A DNA stretch of 64,000 bases from Suipraeoptans intestinalis (lineage in GTDB: Bacteria; Bacillota; Clostridia; Lachnospirales; Lachnospiraceae). Shown piece by piece: positions 34,233 to 43,253 of the stretch (position 1 is the first letter of the stretch; the number at the start of each line of letters is the position of its first letter). Made by a program: the position numbers and the translations under genes. The notes under the pieces are model-generated. The model was not told where the DNA came from, did no database searches, and saw only the letters and a list, made by a program, of their open reading frames with translations. Location: assembly GCF_009696485.1 (NCBI RefSeq), contig NZ_VULY01000018.1:1976001-2040000 (forward strand), read 5' to 3'.

Positions 34233-34655
34233 ATGACCGACCAGATAGCCTATCAAGAATATATCCAGCGCAGGTACAACGCCTTTTGCAAGACTGTTAT
34301 CCGCTGTGCCGCCTTGGACAAGATTTTGAAGCTTAAACGGCAATGGGAACGGCAAGTTTCCCTTGACTATCTGATGAACGAGAAGTTTGTCCAGTTTGCC
34401 GCGTCGGAGCCGGACGAGGAATACCCATTTACCGTCTGCGGTCAGACCGTCCTGCTCTGCAACGCCGCCCTTGCCGACGCGATCTCTGTTTTGCCGGAGC
34501 AGACGCGGGAAGAAATCCTGCGCTATTACTTTCTGCGCCAGCCGCAGCGCGTGATCGGCGCGTGTATTGGCCGGTCACGCAGCACAGCGGGGCGGCATAT
34601 CCAGCTTGCCTTGCAGCGGCTACGCGAAGAAATGGGGGTGAGCCGGTATGAGTAG
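34233..34655 (+). CDS. Sigma-70 region 4-like HTH protein
   Basis: A 140-residue protein starting after AAAGGGGAA. The C-terminal half has LPEQTREEILRYYFLRQPQ, then VIGACIGRSRSTAGRHIQLAL, a sigma-region-4-type helix-turn-helix, as in the sigma-like proteins of Tn916/Tn1549 elements. The N-terminal part has two charged helices. It probably regulates element genes. It overlaps the next gene by eight bases. Confidence 0.8.
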   Translation: MTDQIAYQEYIQRRYNAFCKTVIRCAALDKILKLKRQWERQVSLDYLMNEKFVQFAASEPDEEYPFTVCGQTVLLCNAALADAISVLPEQTREEILRYYFLRQPQRVIGACIGRSRSTAGRHIQLALQRLREEMGVSRYE

Positions 34656-34860
34656 ACTTCTCCCCTATGAAACAATCCTCAAAGCCCGTGAGGGCGACCC
34701 AGAAGCCGTGAACGCTGTCCTGCTCCACTACGCCGGATATATCCGCTATTTCTCAAAAGTGAACGGGCAGGTCAACGCCGAGGTGGAGGACTATGTAAAG
34801 CAGCGGTTAATTGACTGTCAATTCAAGTTCCGGCTTGACGAACCACCGGACAAGTCATAA
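34648..34860 (+). CDS. HTH_16-type small conjugative element protein
   Basis: A 70-residue protein: LLPYETILKAREGDPEAVNAVL, then HYAGYIRYFS, a pattern of the HTH_16 family found next to sigma-like proteins in conjugative transposons. Overlapping starts suggest coupling with the sigma-like gene. Exact role unknown. Confidence 0.78.
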   Translation: MSRLLPYETILKAREGDPEAVNAVLLHYAGYIRYFSKVNGQVNAEVEDYVKQRLIDCQFKFRLDEPPDKS

Positions 34861-34895
34861 AAACTGAATACCAGCCGCCACCGACGCGGCCAGCG

Positions 34896-34934
34896 AAAGC
34901 AGTAAGTCTTGAAAAAGATTTACTGCTTTTTTTG
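34896..34934 (+). terminator. Hairpin with T-run after HTH gene
   Basis: AAAGCAGTAA pairs with TTACTGCTTT, followed by more T. It resembles the CAGTAAA hairpins of IME-1 and IME-2. Confidence 0.75.
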
Positions 34935-35357
34935 TTGTCCGGCTCCGCTCCCGGCCATTTTGCCCCCTGCCGGTTGTAGTAGTAAGCGAGGAGGGAATTT
35001 TTCTGCCCTGGTGTTTGGCATTTGGAGCATTTACCCGTAGTAGAGGGCAAAGAGAAAGGATTTCTCCAACACCGGGTAGAAACCACTGCGTCCGGTGTCA
35101 TTTTAGCGAAAGCGGGCAGGAATGCCCTTTACAGGATTAGTAGTAGCAGAAAAAGAGAAACAAACTTTTGTGGTTGCAGTTTTCCAAAAAAGTGGCGGAC
35201 GGAAGTGAGAGAAAGTTTGCAGTCACGGAGAGCAAGTTTCTACCACGGTGCCAAAATCCGCAATTCTGCAGTTTTGCCCCTCGCGGGAAACTTGTTGGGG
35301 AGTGCCTTCCCCAAACCCTGCTCATGCGCCCTTACGGGCGAGAAAGGAGGTCACACC
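34935..35357. other. Long non-coding leader upstream of mobC, possible oriT of IME-4
   Basis: About 420 bases without a supported gene. Repeated TAGTAGTA triplets (about 34975, 35037, 35138), GGGGAGTGCCTTCCCC and GCCCTTACGGGC are visible. In mobilisable elements with MobC and a MOBP relaxase, the oriT usually lies here. No nick site was identified. Confidence 0.45.
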
Positions 35358-35756
35358 ATGCGAAAGAAATACAACACGCCCCACCGCAGCCGCGTTGTGA
35401 AAACCCGGCTGTCCGAAGATGAGTATGCCGACTTCACAGCGCGGCTTGCGCCCTATGGTATCAGCCAGTCCGAATTTCTCCGGCAGGCGATACGGCGGGC
35501 GACCATACGCCCGGTTGTCCATGTGTCGTCGGTCAATGACGAGTTGCTTTCCGCTGTCGGGAAGCTGACAGCCGAGTACGGCAGGATCGGCGGCAACCTC
35601 AATCAGATTGCCCGGTATCTGAACGAATACGGCGTACCCTACAACACCCTTTCCGGCGAGGTACGCGCCGCCATATCCGACCTTGCCGTCCTCAAGTATG
35701 AAGTCCTCAAGAAAGTAGGTGACGCGGTTGGCAACACTCAAGCATATCAACTCTAA
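35358..35756 (+). CDS. mobC: MobC-like mobilisation accessory protein
   Basis: A 132-residue protein starting after AAAGGAGGTC. It has the ribbon-helix-helix-like TRLSEDEYADFTARLAPYGI with SEFLRQAIRR, and the MobC core GRIGGNLNQIARYLNEYG. MobC opens the oriT for the relaxase. It overlaps the relaxase start, indicating translational coupling. Confidence 0.88.
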   Translation: MRKKYNTPHRSRVVKTRLSEDEYADFTARLAPYGISQSEFLRQAIRRATIRPVVHVSSVNDELLSAVGKLTAEYGRIGGNLNQIARYLNEYGVPYNTLSGEVRAAISDLAVLKYEVLKKVGDAVGNTQAYQL

Positions 35757-37353
35757 AAACGCCGACTACGGAGCCGCCGAGCAATATCTTCTCTTTGAGC
35801 ATGACGAGTTTACCATGAAGCCCGTCCTTGATGAAACCGGCAGGCTTATCCCCCGCGAGGACTACCGGCTGTCCACGCTGAACTGCGACGGGGAGGATTT
35901 TGCCGTTGCGTGTATGCGGGCCAATCTCCGCTATCAGAAAAACCAGCGGCGGGAAGATGTGAAAAGCCACCACTACATCATCAGCTTTGACCCGCGGGAC
36001 GGGCCGGACAACGGCCTGACCGTAGACCGGGCGCAGGCGTTGGGGGAACAATTCTGTAAAGAGCATTTTCCCGGCCACCAGGCCCTTGTCTGCACCCACC
36101 CGGACGGGCATAACCACAGCGGCAACATTCATGTGCATATCGTCATAAACAGCCTGCGGATTGAGGAAGTGCCGTTCCTGCCCTACATGGACAGGCCGGC
36201 CGATACGAAAGTCGGCTGCAAGCACCGATGTACCGACGCTGCCCTGCGCTACTTCAAATCCGAAGTCATGGAGATGTGCCACCGGGAGGGGCTTTATCAA
36301 ATCGACCTCTTGAACGGCAGCAAGAACCGCGTCACCGACCGGGAGTATTGGGCGCAGAAAAAGGGACAGGCCGCGCTGGACAAGCAGAACGCCCCCATGA
36401 TTGCCGATAGTATCACGCCCCGGCAGACCAAGTTTGAAACGAACAAGGAGAAGCTGCGGCAGACCCTACGGAAAGCCCTTGCCACCGCCGCCAGCTTTGA
36501 CGAGTTTTCCTCTCTGTTGCTGCAGGAGGGTGTGACCGTCAAGGAGAGCCGGGGGCGGCTTTCCTACCTCACGCCGGACAGGACAAAGCCAATTACCGCC
36601 CGGAAGCTGGGCGACGATTTTGACCGCGCCGCTGTCTTTGCCGTTTTAGAGCAAAACGCCGCCAGAGCAGCCGAAGCGCCAGCCAGATCCCCCGATCCCC
36701 CACGCACCATAAAAGACCGCTTGCAGGTTGCCAGAGCCGAGATAGCCGCCCCGAAACAGGACGGAGTGCAGCGGCTTGTGGACATTGAGCAGAAAATGGC
36801 CGAGGGCAAAGGCCGGGGCTATGAACGCTGGGCGAAGATACACAATCTGAAGCAGGCCGCCAAAACGCTGTCCGTCTACCAGCAATACGGCTTTACTTCC
36901 CCGGAGCAGTTAGAAGCCGCCGTTGACACCGCCTATCAGAAAATGCGCCAGACCAGCGGCGAACTGAAAGCACTGGAAACGAAGCTGCAAGGGAAAAAGA
37001 AGTTGCAGCGGCAGGTGTTGGCCTACGCCCAGACCAAGGCCGCCCGCGACGGGCTGCGGGCACAGAAATCCGAGAAAGCCCGCGCCGCATACCGGCAGGC
37101 CCATGAGAGCGATTTTATCATAGCCGACGCAGCAGCCCGGTATTTCAAGGCGCATGGCATTACCAAGCTGCCCGCCCGGAAAGCGTTGCAGGCCGAGATC
37201 GAGCAGCTTATCTCCGAGAAAGACGGCCTGTATAACACCTATCACGAACAGAAACAGCGGTTCAAGGAGTTGCAGACCGTCAAGCGGAACATCGACCAGA
37301 TTTTGCGCCGGGACGAGCCGCACCGCAGAAAGGAGCAGAGCCATGAGCGATAA
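35719..37353 (+). CDS. MOBP-type relaxase of IME-4
   Basis: Up to 544 residues. A TTG at 35728 (MATLKHINSKN) is a likely start, although GTG at 35719 is possible. The relaxase domain (about 1-200) shows SHHYIISFDPRD and the histidine motif HNHSGNIHVHIVIN. The rest is helical, including a long coiled coil (about 400-530). It is unrelated in detail to the MobA proteins of IME-1, 2, 3 and 5, so IME-4 has a distinct transfer system. Confidence 0.9.
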   Translation: MTRLATLKHINSKNADYGAAEQYLLFEHDEFTMKPVLDETGRLIPREDYRLSTLNCDGEDFAVACMRANLRYQKNQRREDVKSHHYIISFDPRDGPDNGLTVDRAQALGEQFCKEHFPGHQALVCTHPDGHNHSGNIHVHIVINSLRIEEVPFLPYMDRPADTKVGCKHRCTDAALRYFKSEVMEMCHREGLYQIDLLNGSKNRVTDREYWAQKKGQAALDKQNAPMIADSITPRQTKFETNKEKLRQTLRKALATAASFDEFSSLLLQEGVTVKESRGRLSYLTPDRTKPITARKLGDDFDRAAVFAVLEQNAARAAEAPARSPDPPRTIKDRLQVARAEIAAPKQDGVQRLVDIEQKMAEGKGRGYERWAKIHNLKQAAKTLSVYQQYGFTSPEQLEAAVDTAYQKMRQTSGELKALETKLQGKKKLQRQVLAYAQTKAARDGLRAQKSEKARAAYRQAHESDFIIADAAARYFKAHGITKLPARKALQAEIEQLISEKDGLYNTYHEQKQRFKELQTVKRNIDQILRRDEPHRRKEQSHER

Positions 37354-37729
37354 CCTGCCCCACATGGACTACCGCCAGCACCGGCGGGCGCGGCGGCTGG
37401 TACATGAGTGCTGTAACTACGATGAGGGGAACTGCCTGCTATTGGACGACGGGGAGCCTTGCGTGTGCGTCCAGAGCATTTCCTTTTCCCTCATGTGCCA
37501 CTGGTTCCGTGTGGCTGTCCTGCCCCTTGACGGGGAGCTGGCCGCAGCCCTCTTGTGCCGGGGAAGCCGGAAACGGTGTGCCGTCTGCGGGGCGGCCTTT
37601 GTCCCCAAATCCAACCGGGGAAAATACTGCCCCGACTGCGCCGGGCGCATGAAGAAAATCAAAGCCGCCGAGAGAAAGCGGAAACAAAGGCAGAGATGTC
37701 ACGCTTTAGAGCCTTTCAAACCCGCATAA
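37343..37729 (+). CDS. Cysteine-rich VLP domain protein
   Basis: A 128-residue protein starting after AAAGGAGCAGAG, overlapping the relaxase end by eleven bases. Cysteines lie in HECCNYDEGNCLLLDDGEPC, and a zinc ribbon follows in CAVCGAAFVPKSNRGKYCPDC. The VAVLPLD segment gives the family its VLP name. It commonly occurs beside relaxases in mobilisable elements; role unknown. Confidence 0.8.
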   Translation: MSDNLPHMDYRQHRRARRLVHECCNYDEGNCLLLDDGEPCVCVQSISFSLMCHWFRVAVLPLDGELAAALLCRGSRKRCAVCGAAFVPKSNRGKYCPDCAGRMKKIKAAERKRKQRQRCHALEPFKPA

Positions 37730-37801
37730 ATCAAGGCTTTTTTCGTGGGTGTCAAAGGGTACGCGATACATTTATCCTTTTCCCCCGGAAACGGCGTTTT
37801 A

Positions 37802-38596
37802 ATGCGTGACAATACGCCAAAATCAACCCGAACACAGGGAGGTGATCCTATCGCTGATTATATCAGGGCAGACACGCGGCTGCCCGCCTATCTGCCGTAT
37901 CCCCGTTTCCTGCTGAAAATGGAGATTTCACAGACCGCCAAGCTGCTGTATTCGCTGCTGTTAGACCGTTCCACCCTCTCCCAGAAAAACAAGTGGCTGG
38001 ACGACGAGGGCAGGATTTATATTATCTATCCCATCGCGGAGATAGCAGAAATACTGGATAAAGGCAGCACCACCATCAAGGGGGCGCTTAATGAACTGGA
38101 CACGGCGGGGCTGTTGGAACGGGAACGGGGCGGCTTCTCCGCACCGAACCGGCTTTATGTCAAAGTACCGCCAGTGCCACAGGTACAGTTTTCAGACCAA
38201 CTGATGGCCGGAAGTCCGCCCCTCATAGAGCCGGAAAACCGTCCTACTGATGGTCAGAAAACCGACCTTATGATGGTCGGAAAACCGTCCCCTAACCAAA
38301 CTACTATAAACAACCTTACAGAGAGCCAAACAAAGGGAGTGAGTGGGGGGCCGTCCGCGCCCTATGGCCGATATGGAAATATTTTTCTGTCACAGACCGA
38401 ATACGACGAGTTGCAGGCAGAGTACCCTGACAGGCTGGAACGGTTCATCGAGGAAATGAGCCGCTACCTTGCCGCCAACGGGAAAAGCTACCAGAACTAT
38501 GCCGCCGCCCTGCGGATATGGGCGGGGAACGACAAAAAGGAAGCCCCTAAAAAGGGCATACCAGACTACTCATGCAAGGAGGGCGAGAGTTTATGA
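37802..38596 (+). CDS. RepA N-terminal domain replication initiator of IME-4
   Basis: About 264 residues from the ATG at 37802; that start has a weak ribosome site, while a strong GGGAGGTGATCC lies further in, near 37840. The winged-helix part shows PYPRFLLKMEISQTAKLLYS and IYIIYPIAEIAEIL. The C-terminal domain (about 200-255) resembles the ICE RepA at 4838. It probably starts replication of the excised element with the DnaC-like partner next to it. Confidence 0.82.
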   Translation: MRDNTPKSTRTQGGDPIADYIRADTRLPAYLPYPRFLLKMEISQTAKLLYSLLLDRSTLSQKNKWLDDEGRIYIIYPIAEIAEILDKGSTTIKGALNELDTAGLLERERGGFSAPNRLYVKVPPVPQVQFSDQLMAGSPPLIEPENRPTDGQKTDLMMVGKPSPNQTTINNLTESQTKGVSGGPSAPYGRYGNIFLSQTEYDELQAEYPDRLERFIEEMSRYLAANGKSYQNYAAALRIWAGNDKKEAPKKGIPDYSCKEGESL

Positions 38597-39435
38597 AGAA
38601 TGAAATCAACGCGGTTTTGGAGAATATGACGACCACCATCCCGGAGCCGGAGGACTACACCGGCGAGGACGGTTTACTGTACTGCGGCAAGTGCCGCAAG
38701 CCGAAAGAAGCCTATTTTGCGCCGGATAAGGCCGCTATCTTCGGGCGCGACCGCCACCCGGCAGAGTGCGACTGCCAGAGAACCGCCCGCGAGGAACGGG
38801 AAGCCGCCGAAAAGCGGCGCAGACACCTTGACACCGTGGAAGAACTGAAACGCCGGGGCTTTACCGACCCCACCATGCGGGACTGGACTTTCGAGAACGA
38901 CAACGGCAGGAACCCGCAGACCGGGCTTGCCCGCCGGTATGTGGAGCATTGGGAAGATATGCGGACAGACAATATCGGCTGCCTGTTCTGGGGCGGCGTA
39001 GGCACCGGCAAAAGCTACCTTGCAGGCTGTATCGCAAACGCCCTCATGGAGAAAGAAATCCCCGTCCGCATGACGAACTTTGCTCTTATCCTCAATGACC
39101 TTGCCGCCAGCTTTGAGGGGCGCAACGAGTACATTTCCCGCCTTTGTCGTTATCCGCTGCTGATCCTTGACGACTTCGGCATGGAACGCGGGACGGAATA
39201 CGGGCTGGAACAGGTGTTCAATGTGATTGACAGCCGTTACCGCAGCGGCAAGCCGCTGATCGTCACGACCAACCTTACGCTGGACGACCTGCACAACCCG
39301 GAGGACACCGCCCATTCCCGGATTTATGACCGCCTGCTTTCCATGTGCGTCCCGGTACGCTTTACCGGCGACAACTTCCGGCAGGAAACCGCCAAGCGGA
39401 AAATGGAGAGCATGAAGAAACTGATTACCGACTGA
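38593..39435 (+). CDS. DnaC/IstB-like ATPase of IME-4
   Basis: A 280-residue protein starting at the ATG after AAGGAGGGCGAG, overlapping the RepA stop. A cysteine cluster (LYCGKCRKPKEA, ECDCQR) is followed by Walker A WGGVGTGKSYLAGC and Walker B LLILDDFG. It is homologous to the ICE protein at 5614 but GC-rich. It is expected to load helicase for element replication. Confidence 0.88.
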   Translation: MKNEINAVLENMTTTIPEPEDYTGEDGLLYCGKCRKPKEAYFAPDKAAIFGRDRHPAECDCQRTAREEREAAEKRRRHLDTVEELKRRGFTDPTMRDWTFENDNGRNPQTGLARRYVEHWEDMRTDNIGCLFWGGVGTGKSYLAGCIANALMEKEIPVRMTNFALILNDLAASFEGRNEYISRLCRYPLLILDDFGMERGTEYGLEQVFNVIDSRYRSGKPLIVTTNLTLDDLHNPEDTAHSRIYDRLLSMCVPVRFTGDNFRQETAKRKMESMKKLITD

Positions 39436-39449
39436 AAGGAGTATTGCCT

Positions 39450-39644
39450 ATGGCAGATAACAAGCAGCACGACACCCGCACCACCCGCCGCCCTGACTGT
39501 GTGACGGAAATCCGCATGGGCAATTCCGTCCTTGTCGTGTCCGGCTATTTCAAGAAAGACACCACAACCACAGCCGCCGACAAAATGGCGCGGGTACTGG
39601 AAGCGGAAGCCGCTGCTACACAGGAGCCGACTTATCCGGCGTGA
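39450..39644 (+). CDS. tnpW: TnpW transposon protein
   Basis: A 64-residue protein starting after AAAGGAG. It contains CVTEIRMGNSVLVVSGYFKK and AADKMARVLEAEA, the TnpW family signature. In Tn4451-like units tnpW marks an end, so a former element boundary may lie just downstream (39650-40130). Confidence 0.8.
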   Translation: MADNKQHDTRTTRRPDCVTEIRMGNSVLVVSGYFKKDTTTTAADKMARVLEAEAAATQEPTYPA

Positions 39645-39708
39645 ACCGGGGCATGGAAAAGCGGCCATGCCAGGGAGCATGACCGCTGGAACGAAAATCG
39701 GAAGTGCT

Positions 39709-39909
39709 TTAGCAATTCTTAATCTCATTCTCTATAAAATAATTTGCAATTTCAAAGGCTTTTATTCTTCTCTTTGCCAATGTGATTTGTGATTTATAAC
39801 GCTCGGAATTATCCTTTGATTCAAATGTTTTTACTGTTTCTCTTAGCTTGTGCAGAGTTGAATCAATTTGCCTTTTGGCCGCGGTTAATTCATCTATTGT
39901 ATACTTCAT
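39709..39909 (-). CDS. Small conserved helical protein, minus strand
   Basis: A 66-residue protein reading leftwards, start after AAAGGAGAAAAC. It has MKYTIDELTAAKRQIDSTLH, then KSQITLAKRRIKAFEIA, a helical hairpin. No function is known. It has its own promoter (TATACT) and a 5' box identical in kind to the cargo boxes. Its first residues resemble those fused to the methyltransferase at 33294. Confidence 0.72.
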   Translation of the reverse strand: MKYTIDELTAAKRQIDSTLHKLRETVKTFESKDNSERYKSQITLAKRRIKAFEIANYFIENEIKNC

Positions 39910-39911
39910 GT

Positions 39912-39953
39912 TTTCTCCTTTAACTTCTGATTTTTTTGTTAAATCAGAGTATA
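39912..39953 (-). promoter_or_regulatory. Promoter and 5' cargo box, minus strand
   Basis: TATACT (39948-39953, minus strand) and AATCAGAAGTTAAAGGAG before the small gene; the minus-strand copy of the 5' cargo box. Confidence 0.58.
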
Positions 39954-40076
39954 CCACGGAGTTATGAACTTTTCTACTGCAAATATGGGACGACAACCCA
40001 TACCATAAAAATCGGAAAATTGAAAAGCTGTAAAGAAGCAAATTTAACGCTTTTGCCGCTGTACAGCCCCCGCCGT

Positions 40077-40102
40077 TCCGTGGTACAATGAAACCACGGA
40101 AT
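40077..40102 (+). promoter_or_regulatory. Palindromic operator over the recombinase promoter
   Basis: TTCCGTGGT (40077-40085) and ACCACGGAA (40094-40102) form perfect 9-base arms around the minus-10 TACAAT. A half-site, ACCACGGA, recurs at 39953 near the divergent small gene. A repressor probably binds here. Confidence 0.6.
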
Positions 40103-40134
40103 AGTGGGGCTGGCTGTCGGAAACGGAGGATTTT

Positions 40135-41751
40135 ATGTTAAGACAAGCCACCCAAAACCTCATTACCGCCCTTTATCCGAGATTGTCCCACGAGGATGAA
40201 TTGCAAGGCGAGAGTAATTCCATATCGAACCAAAAAAGGATACTCGAAACCTACGCAAAACAGAACGGCTTTACCAATCTGCGCTGGTACACCGACGACG
40301 GTTTTTCCGGCGCGAACTTCCAGCGGCCCGGATTTCAAGCCATGCTTGCGGACATTGAAGCCGGGAAAGTGGGTACGGTCATCGTCAAGGACATGAGCCG
40401 GTTAGGGCGAAACTACTTGCAGGTAGGGTTTTACACGGAAATGCTGTTCCCTCAAAAGGGTGTGCGTTTTATCGCTGTCAACGATAATGTGGACAGTGCC
40501 AGCGAGGGCATGGACAACGATTTTACCCCGCTGCGAAATCTGTTCAATGAATGGCTGGTGAGAGATACGAGCAAGAAAATCAAGGCAGTGAAAAAGTCAA
40601 AAGGCATGAGCGGCAAGCCTGTTACCAGCAAGCCGGTTTACGGCTATGTGATGGACGAGGACGAGAATTTTATTATAGACGAGGAAGCCGCCCCGGTGGT
40701 GCAGCAGATTTACCAGCTTTGCCTTGCCGGGAACGGCCCGACCAAGATTGCCCGTATGCTGACGGAGCAGCAAATCCCCACGCCGGGGACGCTGGAATAT
40801 CAGCGGACAGGCAGCACCCGCCGTTATCACCCAGGCTATGAGTGCAAATGGGCGACCAACACCGTCGTTCATATCCTCGAAAACCGAGAGTACACCGGAT
40901 GTCTGGTGAACTTCAAAACGGAAAAGCCTTCTTATAAGGTCAAGCACAGCATAGAGAACCCCGTCGAGAAGCAGGCCATTTTCGAGAACCACCATGAGCC
41001 GATCATCGACAAGGAAACATGGGAACGGGTGCAGGAGTTACGCAAACAGCGCAAACGCCCGAACCGCTACGATGAAGTGGGGCTGTTCTCCGGGATTTTG
41101 TTCTGCGCCGACTGCGGCCATGTGCTGTATCAGCAGCGGTATCAGAACAAAGACCGCAAACAGGACTGCTACATCTGCGGCAGCTACAAGAAGCGCACCC
41201 GCAACTGTACGGCGCACTTTATCCGCACCGATCTGTTGACCGCTGGTGTCCTGGCAAATCTCCGGCAAGTGACCGAATACGCAGCCAAGCATGAGAGCCG
41301 GTTTGTGAAACTACTTGTCCAGCAGAACGAGATCGGCGGCAAGCGAAAGACCGCCGCAGCCATCAAGCAGCTTGAACAGGCGCAGGAACGCATTTCTGAA
41401 ATCAGCCGCATTATCAAGCGGCTGTATGAGGACAATGTAAACGGCAAAATCAGCGATGAGCGTTTCATGGAACTGTCGGCTGACTACGAAGCCGAGCAAG
41501 CGGAGCTGAAAAAGAGAGCCGCCGCCCTGCAAGCCGAACTGGACAAGTCACAGGCAGCTACCGTCAACGCCGAGAAATTTATGGGCATTGTCCGCAAGCA
41601 CCTTGCCTTTGAAGAACTGACCCCCACTCTCTTGCGGGAAATGATCGAGAAAATTGTGGTGCATGAGTGCAGCTATGATGAGAACGGCACCCGCAGGCAG
41701 GACATTGAGATTTATTACAGCTTTGTCGGCAAGATTGACTTGCCCGAATAA
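40135..41751 (+). CDS. Large serine recombinase, probably of IME-5
   Basis: A 538-residue protein starting after AACGGAGGATTTT. The catalytic serine is S18 in ALYPRLSHEDE. The resolvase domain spans about 12-155 and the recombinase domain about 170-300. Zinc-ribbon cysteines are in LFCADCGH and DCYICGS. A coiled coil follows (about 395-470), then YYSFVGK at the end. Its promoter carries a strong palindrome, unlike the recombinases of IME-1 to IME-3, whose promoters form on circularisation. Confidence 0.92.
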   Translation: MLRQATQNLITALYPRLSHEDELQGESNSISNQKRILETYAKQNGFTNLRWYTDDGFSGANFQRPGFQAMLADIEAGKVGTVIVKDMSRLGRNYLQVGFYTEMLFPQKGVRFIAVNDNVDSASEGMDNDFTPLRNLFNEWLVRDTSKKIKAVKKSKGMSGKPVTSKPVYGYVMDEDENFIIDEEAAPVVQQIYQLCLAGNGPTKIARMLTEQQIPTPGTLEYQRTGSTRRYHPGYECKWATNTVVHILENREYTGCLVNFKTEKPSYKVKHSIENPVEKQAIFENHHEPIIDKETWERVQELRKQRKRPNRYDEVGLFSGILFCADCGHVLYQQRYQNKDRKQDCYICGSYKKRTRNCTAHFIRTDLLTAGVLANLRQVTEYAAKHESRFVKLLVQQNEIGGKRKTAAAIKQLEQAQERISEISRIIKRLYEDNVNGKISDERFMELSADYEAEQAELKKRAAALQAELDKSQAATVNAEKFMGIVRKHLAFEELTPTLLREMIEKIVVHECSYDENGTRRQDIEIYYSFVGKIDLPE

Positions 41752-41759
41752 CCGCCCGA

Positions 41760-41792
41760 CCTATCCGACACAATGGCCAAGTGTCGGATAGG
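41760..41792 (+). terminator. Strong hairpin after recombinase gene
   Basis: CCTATCCGACAC and GTGTCGGATAGG form a perfect 12-base stem with an eight-base loop. T residues come only 13 bases later, so it may be a terminator or an RNA stability element. Confidence 0.6.
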
Positions 41793-42031
41793 AACGGCAA
41801 AATTTTTTGCACTTCTATTGCTTCTTTATCACACATAAGCAAAGAGTCAGGGCATAAAGCAGTTCATGGCTAATTAAAGGGAACAAAAAGAAAGGAAAAG
41901 CCAATCCAGACGGTATCAGCGGCAGGCTACAAGAATAAATTGTGATTTCACAAGATTGGTGCTATAATAAGAGAAAAGTTCCTGCCGGGGCAGCCGCTCC
42001 GGTGGTATGGATAGAAAGGCAGGAAAACAAT

Positions 42032-42304
42032 ATGCACATCAGCTATAAACCACTCTGGCACACACTGTTAGAGCGTGATATGAGAAAAGAGGATTTAAGG
42101 CTTGCCGCTGGTATGACAACAAATATGATTGCCAACATGAGCAAAGAGGGAAAGCACATCAGCATGGATACATTAGCCCGTATCTGCGAAACGCTGAATT
42201 GTGAGATTACCGATGTGATTGAGTTAGTACCAGACGAGCCTGCTTCCACAGGAGGTAAGGAACATGAGCGAATTGAAACCAAGAATAAAAGAAAACGGAA
42301 TTGA
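42032..42304 (+). CDS. XRE-type HTH regulator (HTH_26 style)
   Basis: A 90-residue protein with a Cro/C1-like fold: LERDMRKEDLRLAAGMTTNM then IANMSKEGKHISMDTLARIC, CEITDVIELVPDE. The ATG follows AGGCAGGAAAACAA; a TATAAT lies at 41963. It overlaps tnpV by 41 bases. It may repress the recombinase or element genes. Confidence 0.83.
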   Translation: MHISYKPLWHTLLERDMRKEDLRLAAGMTTNMIANMSKEGKHISMDTLARICETLNCEITDVIELVPDEPASTGGKEHERIETKNKRKRN

Positions 42305-42641
42305 TTATATCCTTGTTGGAGATTACTACATCCCGGACTTGAAGTTGCCGGAGGAACACCGCCCCATCGGAAAGTACGGACGGATGCACCGGGAATATTT
42401 AAGAGAAGTCTGCCCAGCCAGATTACACACATTGACCCTGACCGGGGAATTGTGGACATATCTTGCAGACCTGAACGAACAGGCACAGAAACGGTTAGAC
42501 ACCATCATGGAGCAGATGAAAGCTGCCGAGGGCGTGACCGAGGAATTGAAGCGTACCCGTCAAATGGAATGGGTGCAGCGTTGCAATAACATTCACAACC
42601 GGGCAGAAGAAATTGTTTTACATGAGATGATTTATTCATAA
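42264..42641 (+). CDS. tnpV: TnpV family transposon protein
   Basis: A 125-residue protein: DYILVGDYYIPDLKLPEEHR, then IGKYGRMHREYLRE and RQMEWVQRCNNIHNRAEEIV, the TnpV pattern shared with the protein at 21161. It follows the recombinase and HTH genes as in IME-3. Function unclear. Confidence 0.85.
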   Translation: MSELKPRIKENGIDYILVGDYYIPDLKLPEEHRPIGKYGRMHREYLREVCPARLHTLTLTGELWTYLADLNEQAQKRLDTIMEQMKAAEGVTEELKRTRQMEWVQRCNNIHNRAEEIVLHEMIYS

Positions 42642-42645
42642 CGGT

Positions 42646-42684
42646 ATGGTAGAATGATTATTACAAATTAGAAGTTGTAAAGGA
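42646..42684 (+). promoter_or_regulatory. Cargo promoter and 5' box before lnu
   Basis: TATGGTAGAAT (minus 10) followed by AAATTAGAAGTTGTAAAGGA (42665-42684), almost the same as the box before the IME-2 oxidoreductase. Confidence 0.62.
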
Positions 42685-42692
42685 GACTTTGT

Positions 42693-43184
42693 ATGGGTAG
42701 AAAAGAAATAACAACAAAAGAAGATTTAATGAAAGTAATAGAATTATTCGAAAATACTGGAATTACATACTGGTTGGATGGCGGATGGGGTGTAGATATT
42801 TTAGCTGGTAAACAAACAAGAATTCATAGAGATATAGATATAAATTTTGATGCTCAACATACGGAAAAATTGTTAAATGTGCTTTTGAATCTGGGCTATA
42901 AAATTGATACAGACTGGAAACCGGTTAGAATAGAGTTATATAGTGATGAACTTGGTTACTTAGACATTCACCCGTTCGTTTTAAGTGAGGACGGAACTTC
43001 AAAACAAGCTGATTTAGAGGGTGGCTGGTATGAGTTTGAAAAAGATTACTTTGGTAGTGCTTTTTTTGAAGGAAAAACAATTCCTTGTATATCCTTAAAA
43101 GGCCAAAGAGTTTTCCATTCAGGTTATGAATTAAGAGATAAAGATAAGCATGATATTTCAATTCTTGAAAGTTTATCAAAATAA
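42693..43184 (+). CDS. lnu: Lincosamide nucleotidyltransferase (Lnu family)
   Basis: A 163-residue protein that should transfer AMP to the hydroxyl group of lincomycin and clindamycin. Family motifs are TYWLDGGWGVDILAGKQTR, HRDIDINFD (catalytic aspartates) and LDIHPFVL. Length and style match the short Lnu group (C/D/P type); the exact allele cannot be given without alignment. It lies alone in an IME-5 cargo slot after TnpV, between 5' and 3' boxes. Confidence 0.88.
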   Translation: MGRKEITTKEDLMKVIELFENTGITYWLDGGWGVDILAGKQTRIHRDIDINFDAQHTEKLLNVLLNLGYKIDTDWKPVRIELYSDELGYLDIHPFVLSEDGTSKQADLEGGWYEFEKDYFGSAFFEGKTIPCISLKGQRVFHSGYELRDKDKHDISILESLSK

Positions 43185-43206
43185 CATTGCTGTAATTTCT
43201 AAGATA

Positions 43207-43225
43207 AATTCCACTTTATCGCTTT
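43207..43225 (+). repeat. 3' cargo box after lnu (diverged)
   Basis: ATTCCACTTTATCGCTTTG, a weaker member of the 3' box family. Confidence 0.48.
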
Positions 43226-43253
43226 GAAATTTTAACTGAATAAGTATAGCACC

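Noticed and set aside
37838-37853. ATC start codon after a strong ribosome site for the IME-4 RepA
   Set aside because: The spacing is tempting, but a rare start codon is not needed because an in-frame ATG exists at 37802.
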